Origin: an uncultured Burkholderiales bacterium | GTDB taxonomy: Bacteria > Pseudomonadota > Gammaproteobacteria > Burkholderiales > Burkholderiaceae_F | NCBI GenBank assembly: GCA_903871435.1 | Contig: CAIQGU010000489.1 | Location: 1 to 6,550 of the forward strand | Direction of reading: 5' to 3' | Length of the DNA: 6,550 bases | Made by a program: the position numbers and the translations under genes | Part shown: positions 1-5,043 of the stretch, piece after piece | Layout: every line of letters starts with the position of its first letter | Position numbering within the stretch: position 1 is the first letter of the stretch | Notes under the pieces: model-generated | Databases searched by the model: none | The model's input: only the letters and a program-made list of their open reading frames with translations | Told to the model about the DNA's origin: nothing

Positions 1-180
1 CCGGACCCAGGCGGGCATCGTCCGGATACATGCTGAGTTCCGGGAACTCGCCGCGCTGCAGCCGCTCCTGCATGCTGCTCCAGTACGCGATATCGAGCAG
101 GTCGGCATTGGCTGCCCGGAAACACTGGCGGGCATACCGGGTTCGGAACTGCATGCCGCTTTCGAGTTCTTCGGGCAGCC
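1..180 (-). pseudogene. Inverted partial copy of the aceK 3' region
   Basis: Read on the minus strand from 178 down to 2, this stretch is open and encodes LPEELESGMQFRTRYARQCF, then RAANADLLDIAYW, and on to ARLGP at the window edge. It therefore contains the same 118 bp as the plus-strand AceK fragment, plus the codons that should lie just upstream in an intact gene (PEEL corresponds to the PEEF of E. coli AceK, about 20 residues before ADL). No natural start or upstream coding sequence precedes it: beyond 180 on this strand the sequence is simply the mirror of the other arm. It is either a rearranged duplicate or an artefact of a fold-back during amplification, sequencing or assembly. The spacer 119-171 is the only non-duplicated piece, and it is aceK-like only in this orientation. 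Confidence 0.6.
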
Positions 181-289
181 AATGCCGACCTGCTCGATAT
201 CGCGTACTGGAGCAGCATGCAGGAGCGGCTGCAGCGCGGCGAGTTCCCGGAACTCAGCATGTATCCGGACGATGCCCGCCTGGGTCCGG
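1..289. repeat. Perfect 118-bp inverted repeat with 53-bp spacer
   Basis: Arm 1-118 is the exact reverse complement of arm 172-289 (position n pairs with 290-n), with no mismatch found by eye. The first mismatch inward is 119/171. The outer end is not resolved because the left arm reaches the window edge. The inner boundary coincides with GGCTGCCC at 110-117 and GGGCAGCC at 173-180, and the second copy belongs to both reading directions of the aceK sequence. This is the signature of a strand that folded back on a short inverted microhomology and then copied itself. A repeat of this size and spacing would form a very strong hairpin and is usually unstable in bacterial replication. Confidence 0.93.
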
Positions 290-333
290 CCGAGCCGGCA
301 GCTCTCGCCTACGGACCGCGCGGGCCCGCCTAG
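172..333 (+). CDS. aceK: AceK (isocitrate dehydrogenase kinase/phosphatase), C-terminal fragment
   Basis: The plus strand is open in frame from about 172 to the TAG at 331-333 and encodes the end of a protein: ANADLLDIAYW, then SMQERLQRGEFPEL, then a loose Pro/Ala-rich tail. AceK phosphorylates and dephosphorylates isocitrate dehydrogenase in the cytoplasm and so controls the split between the TCA cycle and the glyoxylate shunt. From memory, E. coli AceK ends with [20 protein letters not shown], and the pattern ADL-x3-YW-x2-(L/M)Q-x-R-(I/L)-x2-G is shared. The upstream part expected in the gene (PEEL...FRTRYARQCFRA) is found only in the opposite-strand copy at 1-180. The phosphatase/kinase catalytic region is outside the window. 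Upstream of about 172 this frame is no longer AceK-like, so the gene is broken here by the inverted repeat. The family call rests on about 50-75 residues and is good but not certain. Confidence 0.65.
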   Translation, partial: RAANADLLDIAYWSSMQERLQRGEFPELSMYPDDARLGPAEPAALAYGPRGPA

Positions 334-413
334 TCTCACTCGAAAAAGGCGCGGCATCGACGCGCGCACCTTGAGGGGTCGCGCGAAGTACCGCAGCAGG
401 GGCGCGTGGTAGC
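334..413. other. Short convergent intergenic gap, no clear terminator
   Basis: This 80-bp gap lies between the aceK stop and the stop of the short-chain dehydrogenase gene, which points toward it. It is GC-rich and contains a weak CGCGC (361-365) / GCGCG (381-385) pairing with a 15-nt loop. There is no T-tract after that pairing on either strand, so I do not call an intrinsic terminator. Nothing else is recognisable. Confidence 0.5.
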
Positions 414-1202
414 TCAGCCGCGGCCGACGAACGGCATGGCGCGGGCCATGATGGTCATGAACAGCACGTTGGTATCGAGGGGCAGGTTGGCCATCTGCAC
501 GACTGCCTGGCCGACATGGGCCACGTCCATCCGGGCCTCGACCTTGCGCGATCCATCGGGCTGCAGCGCACCTTGCGCCATGGCTTGCGTCATGCTGGTT
601 TCGGCGTTGCCGATATCGATCTGGCCACACGCGATATCGTGATCGCGCCCATCGAGGGCAGTGGATTTTGTGAGGCCGGTAAGCGCGTGCTTGCTCGCCG
701 TGTAGGGGGCCGACAGCGGCCGCGGCGTCTGCGCGGAGATGGAGCCGTTGTTGATGATGCGGCCGCCGCGCGGCTGTTGTTGCTTCATGATGCGCATCGC
801 CTGTTGCGTGCAGAGGAAGGCGCCGGTCAGGTTGGTATTGATGACCGCGTTCCATTGCTCGAAGGACAGCTCTTCCATGGGCACGGCCGGCGCGGACACG
901 CCGGCATTGTTGAACAGCAGGTCAAGGCGCCCAAATCGCGCCAGTACCGCATCGAAAAGACCGCTCACCGCCATGGGTTCGGTGACATCGGCGACGTGCA
1001 CCAGCGTATTGGCCACGGTGCCGCGCATTTCGGCAACGGCCTGTTCCAGCGGCTCCCGTCTGCGGCCCGTGAGCGCAACGCGGAAACCCGCCGCGTGCAA
1101 GGCCGTGGCCACGGCCTTGCCTATGCCCGAACCGGCACCCGTGATGAGCGCGACGCGTGGCGCGACTTCAGGCACGCGGCACGCTGTCCGTACGAACCCC
1201 AT
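414..1202 (-). CDS. Short-chain dehydrogenase/reductase (classical SDR)
   Basis: This is a cytoplasmic NAD(P)-dependent oxidoreductase with a Rossmann fold, 262 aa from the ATG at 1202. Visible motifs are the cofactor loop TGAGSGIG (residues 21-28), TGRRR after strand 2 (45-49; the Arg residues favour NADP), D72, NNAG (98-101), N124, S154, and the catalytic pair Y167/K171 in YTASK. The length is typical of the family. The region after strand 6, normally PG-x-(V/I)-x-T, reads [13 protein letters not shown] (193-205), so the usual PG is missing; the substrate cannot be inferred. The last gene of the five-gene minus-strand run, it overlaps the end of the chorismate-lyase-like gene by 35 bp from this ATG. 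A GTG at 1175 would leave only 8 bp of overlap (GTGCCTGA) and a normal short SDR N-terminus ([12 protein letters not shown]), and may be the real start. Neither start has a strong Shine-Dalgarno. Confidence 0.9.
   Translation of the reverse strand: MGFVRTACRVPEVAPRVALITGAGSGIGKAVATALHAAGFRVALTGRRREPLEQAVAEMRGTVANTLVHVADVTEPMAVSGLFDAVLARFGRLDLLFNNAGVSAPAVPMEELSFEQWNAVINTNLTGAFLCTQQAMRIMKQQQPRGGRIINNGSISAQTPRPLSAPYTASKHALTGLTKSTALDGRDHDIACGQIDIGNAETSMTQAMAQGALQPDGSRKVEARMDVAHVGQAVVQMANLPLDTNVLFMTIMARAMPFVGRG
1097..1120. repeat. 24-bp perfect palindrome inside the SDR gene
   Basis: The sequence from 1097 to 1120 equals its own reverse complement; each half reads GCAAGGCCGTGG from its 5' end. 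It encodes KAVATAL just after the TGAGSGIG loop. The encoded helix is normal for SDRs, so the palindrome may only reflect GC-rich codons (GCC, GTG, ACG) arranged symmetrically. Confidence 0.85.
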
Positions 1203-1848
1203 CGGCGTTCATGCGCATGCCGCGACGATAGGTTTCGGCAATGACGAACATGTTGCCGCCCGGCGTTGCGATGGTGTAGGCGCGCGACGCAGCGGCATCG
1301 GGAAGGCCGACCTCGCTCCAGAGTTGCTCGCTCAGGATGGTGGCAACGTCGGCGGGCAGCGGCTTGCGGCGCACCCACAGCGATTCAAGCAGGGGGCCAA
1401 TGGGAATGGCGCCGGAATCGAGACCGTCGCGCATGGTTTGCGGCAGCCCGTCGAGCGCAACATAGACGAGGTTGTCCATCATCACCTGGCCGCGGGCCGC
1501 AAGCGAGGTGATACGGTAGATGAAACGCTCGCCGCGCAAAACGTCGCGCACGCAGGCAGGCGCCGCATCGGTGACGGTTTGCTGACGCACCTGCAGCGTA
1601 AGCGGCATGGCCGCAATGGCCTGGCAAAGGCGCGTGGTGGAGCCGTCCTGCGCGAGCAAGAGGCGCAGCAGCCAACGATGGCGTTCCTGGGCAGCGGTAT
1701 CGGCTGCGCCATCGATGAAGGTGGCACGCTCGAGGGCACTCGGTACTGAACTCAACGTTGCATTTGGCGTTGTATCTGGCGCTGTGTTCGGCGCCGTATT
1801 CGGCGCGGCTTCGGGCGTCGACGGTGTGTGTCTATCGGTCAGGTTCAC
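1168..1848 (-). CDS. Chorismate-lyase-family (UbiC/PF01947-like) protein
   Basis: A 226-aa protein if translation starts at the GTG at 1848, which overlaps the queE stop as GTGA. An ATG at 1908 gives 246 aa but overlaps queE by 64 bp, and its extra 20 residues look like an out-of-frame reading of queE. Residues 1-40 are Pro/Thr/Ala-rich, low in complexity and probably disordered. The rest matches my memory of the chorismate lyase / DUF98 fold: ACVRDVLRG (98-106), a central segment ending [17 protein letters not shown] (148-164), then [19 protein letters not shown] (189-207) with a late conserved Glu (E205). Chorismate lyases convert chorismate to 4-hydroxybenzoate and pyruvate for ubiquinone synthesis; other members have other or unknown roles. 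I see no signal peptide or membrane helix. The fold assignment is moderate; the enzymatic activity is not established by sequence. Confidence 0.6.
   Translation of the reverse strand: MNLTDRHTPSTPEAAPNTAPNTAPDTTPNATLSSVPSALERATFIDGAADTAAQERHRWLLRLLLAQDGSTTRLCQAIAAMPLTLQVRQQTVTDAAPACVRDVLRGERFIYRITSLAARGQVMMDNLVYVALDGLPQTMRDGLDSGAIPIGPLLESLWVRRKPLPADVATILSEQLWSEVGLPDAAASRAYTIATPGGNMFVIAETYRRGMRMNADGVRTDSVPRA
1766..1813. repeat. Degenerate 12-bp tandem repeat, about 4 units
   Basis: On the plus strand four 12-mers follow one another, each beginning GGCG: GGCGTTGTATCT, GGCGCTGTGTTC, GGCGCCGTATTC, GGCGCGGCTTCG. On the coding (minus) strand they give the repeating four-residue pattern PNTA / PNTA / PDTT / PNAT in the N-terminal linker of the chorismate-lyase-like protein. 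The 12-bp unit keeps the frame, so unit number could vary between strains without breaking the gene. Confidence 0.75.
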
Positions 1849-2486
1849 GGGATGCCCAGGATCTTGTGGGTTTGCAGGCTCAGGTGCCAGCGAGGATGGG
1901 TCTTGCAATAGTCGATCGCCAGACGGGTATTTTCCTCCAGAAGAGGGCCGTCCATGGGCTGCAGATAAAAATGGCGGAAATCGAGCTCGGAAAAGCGCTC
2001 GGGCATCGCATCGGCCTGGGGAAACACGAGTTTGAGTTCATGGCCGGCGCGCAACACGAGCTCGGCCCGCGCCTTCGGACTGACACAAATCCAGTCGATA
2101 CCTGCCGGCGCCGGGCACGTGCCATTGGTCTCCACGGCGATCTGCCAGCCTCGTGCATGCAGCGCGGCAACGAGGGCGTCGTCCAGCTGGAGCAGTGGCT
2201 CGCCGCCGGTGCAGACGACAAAAGGCGGCACGCCGGGTGCGGCGGGCGCCGGCCATAGCGCCAGAAGCGCCCGGGCGAGCGCTGCGGCGTCGGAAAATTT
2301 ACCGCCGCCCGCGCCGTCGGTACCGACGAATTCGGTATCGCAAAAACGGCATACCGCCGTGGCCCGGTCGCGTTCCAGGCCGGACCAGAGATTACAGCCG
2401 GCGAAACGGCAAAAGACCGCCGGGCGGCCGCGGTGCGCGCCCTCGCCCTGCAGGGTGTAGAACATTTCCTTCACTGCGTATGCCAT
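1845..2486 (-). CDS. queE: 7-carboxy-7-deazaguanine synthase QueE (radical SAM)
   Basis: QueE converts 6-carboxy-5,6,7,8-tetrahydropterin to 7-carboxy-7-deazaguanine by radical ring contraction, in the cytoplasmic preQ0/queuosine pathway. The protein is 213 aa from the ATG at 2486, beginning MAYAVKEMFYTLQGEG. An ATG further upstream (2624) adds 46 basic, Ser/Arg-rich residues read through the end of queD and is not credible. Motifs are the substrate-binding QGEG (13-16), the [4Fe-4S] cysteines C31, C46 and C49 spaced C-x14-C-x2-C, GGEP (94-97) for SAM, VETNGT (118-123), SPK (136-138), and the C-terminal [10 protein letters not shown]. The C-x14-C-x2-C spacing, rather than C-x3-C-x2-C, is the one described for Burkholderia multivorans QueE. 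A modest GGAAAG at 2491-2496 precedes the start. It lies 25 bp after queD and overlaps the next gene by 4 bp. Confidence 0.95.
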   Translation of the reverse strand: MAYAVKEMFYTLQGEGAHRGRPAVFCRFAGCNLWSGLERDRATAVCRFCDTEFVGTDGAGGGKFSDAAALARALLALWPAPAAPGVPPFVVCTGGEPLLQLDDALVAALHARGWQIAVETNGTCPAPAGIDWICVSPKARAELVLRAGHELKLVFPQADAMPERFSELDFRHFYLQPMDGPLLEENTRLAIDYCKTHPRWHLSLQTHKILGIP

Positions 2487-2511
2487 GCAACTTTCCGCGA
2501 ATGATCGACGC

Positions 2512-3612
2512 TCAGACCGGCAGCGCCGGCTGCTGCGCACCCCATGACAGGGCCACCCCGCAGCCCGACGTTTCGTAAAGGTCGATGCGTTCGAGCTGGG
2601 GCAGCGCTGAACCCGCCTGGTCACGGACCCAGCGCACGATGCCCAGCGCGCCCGACTGCCCCACGCCCGGCAGCTCGTGCAGGGGATGGTGGTCCAGGCG
2701 CGTGAAAACCGGCGCGAAGATTTCCTTCACATCGCCGAAGTCTATCGTCCAACCCAGAACGGTATCGAGCGCGGCCGTGAGATGCAGGCGCAGGCGGTAG
2801 CTGTGGCCGTGTACGTGGCGGCGCGCATCGCCAGGGGGAGCGTTTGCCAGGCGCACGGCGCTATCAAAACCCAGCTCCTTCCAGATGCGGTAGGAGGCGC
2901 CGTCAAAATGCGCGCCACAGGTCGCGGTTTCATAGACGGTTACCCACGCCAGTTGCGGCAACTGCGGCCGTAGTCGAGCCCAGATCCAGCTTGCTATCAG
3001 TTCGCTGGTGGGATTTTCCAGACCCGGGAGATCGTTGAGGCAGGCATGGTGCAGTTGCGCCTGCAGCGGCGCCCAGAGCCGGTCGAGTGCCTGGGCCGGC
3101 ACGGCTGTTGCGTGCAGCAGGACCGCAAATCCGTGGCCGTGCATGCGGCCGCACTTGTGGCCGGCAGCAACCCGCGGCAGCTGGTGGGCGGCCTCGAACT
3201 GATAGCGGCGCCACACGTGGGCGATGCCGCCCATGTCGATGTCGCTGCCCTGCCCGCGCGTGCTCTGCACGACCACCTGCACGGCGCTGCCCAACGCGAG
3301 CCGCGCTGCAATCCAGCGCGCCAGGTTTTCATCACTGGGATTTGCCAGATGATCGTTGAGCAGCTGGTAATCCAGAGGGGCGACGCCCGCCTGCAGCCGA
3401 TCACGCAAGGCATCGATTTCTCCGCCCGGAAATGGCGCCCAGTCGGCAACACCCGCCGCCGATGCCGGCGCCCACACGCTTGCCTGAAAACCGTGGCCGT
3501 GCAGGGCCGAAGGATGGTCGGCAGGGGCGCTGAGGCTGGCATTGCTTCCGGCAGGAATTCGCCGCGCCGCCTCGAAGGGCGCGCTGGCGGTATAGAGGAC
3601 GCGCTCACGCAC
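2512..3612 (-). CDS. queD: QueD-family protein with three tandem T-fold domains (6-carboxytetrahydropterin synthase)
   Basis: The protein is 366 aa, about three times a normal QueD (about 120 aa), which turns 7,8-dihydroneopterin triphosphate into 6-carboxytetrahydropterin. Three PTPS-like units can be aligned by eye. Unit A (1-122) has HGHGF (38-42) but R17 where the first zinc His belongs, P34 at the catalytic Cys position, and Q116 for the usual Glu. Unit B (about 133-238) has FEAAHQL (H143), KCGRMHGH (C154, H158, H160), LHHACLND (H188/H189) and VYET (E228), so it looks complete. Unit C (about 241-357) has HVHGHSY (266-272), WTIDFGDVK (288-296), LDHHPLHE (306-313) and LYET (E347), but V253 replaces the first His and R264 the Cys. 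The GTG start at 3612 overlaps the rpiA stop by 8 bp (GTGCGTGA), and queE follows 25 bp after the stop. Activity probably resides in unit B, with A and C structural; that is inference. Confidence 0.88.
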   Translation of the reverse strand: MRERVLYTASAPFEAARRIPAGSNASLSAPADHPSALHGHGFQASVWAPASAAGVADWAPFPGGEIDALRDRLQAGVAPLDYQLLNDHLANPSDENLARWIAARLALGSAVQVVVQSTRGQGSDIDMGGIAHVWRRYQFEAAHQLPRVAAGHKCGRMHGHGFAVLLHATAVPAQALDRLWAPLQAQLHHACLNDLPGLENPTSELIASWIWARLRPQLPQLAWVTVYETATCGAHFDGASYRIWKELGFDSAVRLANAPPGDARRHVHGHSYRLRLHLTAALDTVLGWTIDFGDVKEIFAPVFTRLDHHPLHELPGVGQSGALGIVRWVRDQAGSALPQLERIDLYETSGCGVALSWGAQQPALPV

Positions 3613-4282
3613 GGCGAATCTCGCGTACCCCGTCTTCGGTGCCCAAAAGGAGGATATCGGCGCCGCGAGCCGCGAACAGGCCCACGGTGACCACGCCCGG
3701 CCATTGATTGATCTGCTGCTCGAGGCCGCGCGGATCGCGGATCTGCAGCCCCCGCACGTCGAGAATCAGGTTGCCGTTATCGGTGACGAACCCCTCGCGC
3801 AGGCGCGGCTGGCCGCCAATGGCCGCCAGTTCACGGGCCACGTAGGCGCGGGCCATGGGTATGACTTCGACCGGCAAAGGAAAGCCCCCCAGCACGGTCA
3901 CCAGCTTGCTCGCGTCGCAGATGCAGACGAAGGTGCGCGCAACCGCAGCGACGATCTTCTCGCGCGTCAGGGCGCCGCCCCCGCCCTTGATCATGGCCAG
4001 GGCGCCATCGATCTCGTCGGCGCCATCGACATAGACCGGCAGATCCGTCACGTCATTCAGATCGACGACCCGGATCCCGTGTGAACGCAGGCGCGCCGCG
4101 CTGCGCTCGGAACTTGCGACGGTAGCGGCGATCGAACCGCGGTGGGCAGCCAATTCGTCGATGAACAGATCCGCGGTCGACCCGGTTCCGATGCCGATAG
4201 CAGCATCCGTGCCAAACCACGGTGCAACGCTATCGACTGCGGCCCGGGCAACTGCCCGCTTGGCCTGATCCTGGCTCGACAT
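3605..4282 (-). CDS. rpiA: Ribose-5-phosphate isomerase A
   Basis: RpiA interconverts ribose-5-phosphate and ribulose-5-phosphate in the non-oxidative pentose phosphate pathway (cytoplasm). The ATG at 4282 gives 225 aa, close to the 219 aa of E. coli RpiA, and follows a strong Shine-Dalgarno at 6 nt. A GTG seven codons upstream reads through that ribosome site and is rejected. Motifs are GIGTGSTA (30-37) for phosphate binding, DGADEID (86-92), [11 protein letters not shown] (99-109) with the catalytic Glu at 108, and VTDNGN (166-171). All expected active-site residues are present. It is the first gene of the five-gene minus-strand run, and its stop overlaps queD by 8 bp, so translation is probably coupled. 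It is divergent from the membrane-protein gene with only 47 bp between the starts. Confidence 0.97.
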   Translation of the reverse strand: MSSQDQAKRAVARAAVDSVAPWFGTDAAIGIGTGSTADLFIDELAAHRGSIAATVASSERSAARLRSHGIRVVDLNDVTDLPVYVDGADEIDGALAMIKGGGGALTREKIVAAVARTFVCICDASKLVTVLGGFPLPVEVIPMARAYVARELAAIGGQPRLREGFVTDNGNLILDVRGLQIRDPRGLEQQINQWPGVVTVGLFAARGADILLLGTEDGVREIRRA

Positions 4283-4288
4283 AAAGAC

Positions 4289-4297
4289 CCTCCCCTT
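4289..4297 (-). promoter_or_regulatory. Ribosome binding site of rpiA
   Basis: On the minus strand AAGGGGAGG sits 6 nt (GTCTTT) before the ATG at 4282. It is the strongest Shine-Dalgarno in the window and decides the rpiA start in favour of MSSQDQAK. Confidence 0.85.
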
Positions 4298-4318
4298 GCC
4301 CACGGCGCGTAAACCCGG

Positions 4319-4348
4319 ATGATAAGAGGATGTGGCTGTTGCGCCTAA
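4319..4348 (-). promoter_or_regulatory. Possible sigma-70-type promoter for the rpiA operon
   Basis: On the minus strand a TATCAT (-10 like, 4319-4324) is preceded at 18 bp by TTAGGC (-35 like, 4343-4348, a poor match to TTGACA). Transcription would start around 4312, giving a leader of about 30 nt that carries the strong ribosome site. The -35 element would lie inside the start of the divergent gene. The match is weak, and it is offered only because the five-gene run needs a promoter close to here. Confidence 0.2.
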
Positions 4349-4917
4349 AAGAGCGGATCGGGCATTTCCTGTGGGCGGGCGTCGTTGGCGTCGCCACCTT
4401 GATCTTTCTGCTCGAGGAATGGCTCTGGGACAGCCTCCAATCCCTCATGGGCACGCTCGGCCGCCTGCCCGTGATCTCGCAACTCGAATCCTGGATCGCC
4501 CAGCTGCCACCGGCGGGTGCGGCGGTATTTTTCGTGCTGCCCACATCACTGGCGCTGCCGGTCAAGCTTGTCGCACTGCACATGATCGCCCGCGGGCACC
4601 TGCTGGAAGGCGCGCTCGTCATCCTGGCGGCCAAGCTGGCCGCCACGGCCCTTTTCGCCCGCATCTACGTGCTCACCCAGCCCGCGCTGATGCAGGTGCG
4701 CTGGTTCGTCGCCGTGCGCGCTGCCGTTTTGCAGTGGCGCGACTGGGCCTACGCGCAAATCGCGGCGCACCCGCTATGGCAGGCCACGCGCGAGCGCGTG
4801 GCCCGGTGGCGGGCCGGCTATGCGGCCTGGCGGGGAAAGTCGGGAGGCTGGAAACGGCGCACGCGGGCGTGGCAACGGCTGGAGCGCATCCGGCGCAGGG
4901 GCGGGCGGGCGGAGTGA
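4330..4917 (+). CDS. Conserved-type inner-membrane protein of unknown function
   Basis: A 195-aa protein with three likely membrane helices at residues 11-28, 62-83 and 92-117, followed by a 75-residue basic tail rich in Arg and Trp (for example [16 protein letters not shown], 154-169), expected to be cytoplasmic by the positive-inside rule. The core [20 protein letters not shown] (75-94) followed by [20 protein letters not shown] (100-119) resembles a family of small proteobacterial membrane proteins that I have seen only as hypotheticals. No catalytic motif or signal peptide is visible. AAGAGG (4324-4329) directly abuts the ATG, too close for a normal ribosome site; a TTG at 4339 (codon 4), 9 nt after it, could be the true start. 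The gene is divergent from rpiA and convergent with lpdA, so it is probably transcribed alone. Confidence 0.8.
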   Translation: MWLLRLKERIGHFLWAGVVGVATLIFLLEEWLWDSLQSLMGTLGRLPVISQLESWIAQLPPAGAAVFFVLPTSLALPVKLVALHMIARGHLLEGALVILAAKLAATALFARIYVLTQPALMQVRWFVAVRAAVLQWRDWAYAQIAAHPLWQATRERVARWRAGYAAWRGKSGGWKRRTRAWQRLERIRRRGGRAE

Positions 4918-5043
4918 GGGGGTTACCCTCAACGGCGATCGCCCTCACCCCGGCCCTCTCCCGGAGGGAGAGGGTGAGCGCCGGCACCTGCCCGTAGCAT
5001 CCGGGAGAGGGTTGGGGTGCGGGAAACAGCCCGCGAGACTTGC
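4918..5043. other. Convergent intergenic region carrying a REP-like inverted repeat
   Basis: The gap lies between the stop of the membrane-protein gene and the stop of lpdA. Two related 22-bp segments face each other: 4943-4964 and the complement of 5001-5022 agree at 19 of 22 positions (core CCCTCTCCCGG). The first contains a hairpin of its own. Outside these copies I see nothing else. Confidence 0.8.
4943..5022. repeat. REP-like CCCTCTCCC inverted repeat, possible bidirectional terminator
   Basis: CCCTCTCCC (4954-4962) pairs perfectly with GGGAGAGGG (4966-4974) around a 3-nt GGA loop, extended by CTCA (4944-4947) / TGAG (4975-4978) after unpaired bases. A second, opposite copy (GGGAGAGGGTTGGGGTG, 5003-5019) could pair with the first to form a longer alternative stem. 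Sequences of the CCCTCACCCCAACCCTCTCCC type are known as dispersed intergenic elements in many proteobacteria. The position between two convergent genes suggests a transcription-ending or mRNA-stabilising role. There is no U-tract, so a classical rho-independent terminator is not proved. Confidence 0.7.

Noticed and set aside
1..333. Inverted repeat as an insertion sequence end or mobile element
   Set aside because: The arms are coding sequence of one gene read in both directions; there is no transposase, target duplication or terminal motif.
340..390. Possible terminator after aceK (GAAAAAGGCGCGG region and CGCGC/GCGCG pairing)
   Set aside because: The short A-run is not downstream of a stable stem on either strand; the pairing is only 5 bp with a 15-nt loop.
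30..412. Open frames on the plus strand at 30-374 and 182-412
   Set aside because: Both cross the inverted repeat or its flank in frames that disagree with the AceK-like reading, and have Arg/Ser/Cys-rich compositions typical of out-of-frame GC-rich DNA.
516..1749. Long plus-strand frames (516-1244 and 739-1749)
   Set aside because: They lie antisense to the SDR and chorismate-lyase-like genes, whose motifs are clear. Long antisense frames are expected in GC-rich genomes, and these show no family motif.
1849..1908. ATG start at 1908 for the chorismate-lyase-like gene
   Set aside because: It needs a 64-bp overlap with queE; the GTG at 1848 gives a classical 4-bp stop-start overlap.
2487..2624. 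N-terminal extension of QueE to the ATG at 2624
   Set aside because: It would overlap queD and add basic, Ser/Arg-rich residues before the conserved MAYAVKEMFYTLQGEG start.
3046..3690. Plus-strand frame opposite queD
   Set aside because: Antisense to well-supported QueD motifs; no recognisable domain in the translated product.
4230..4664. Minus-strand frame spanning the rpiA/membrane-protein divergence
   Set aside because: It overlaps both real genes out of frame, and its Ser/Arg-rich product lacks any motif.
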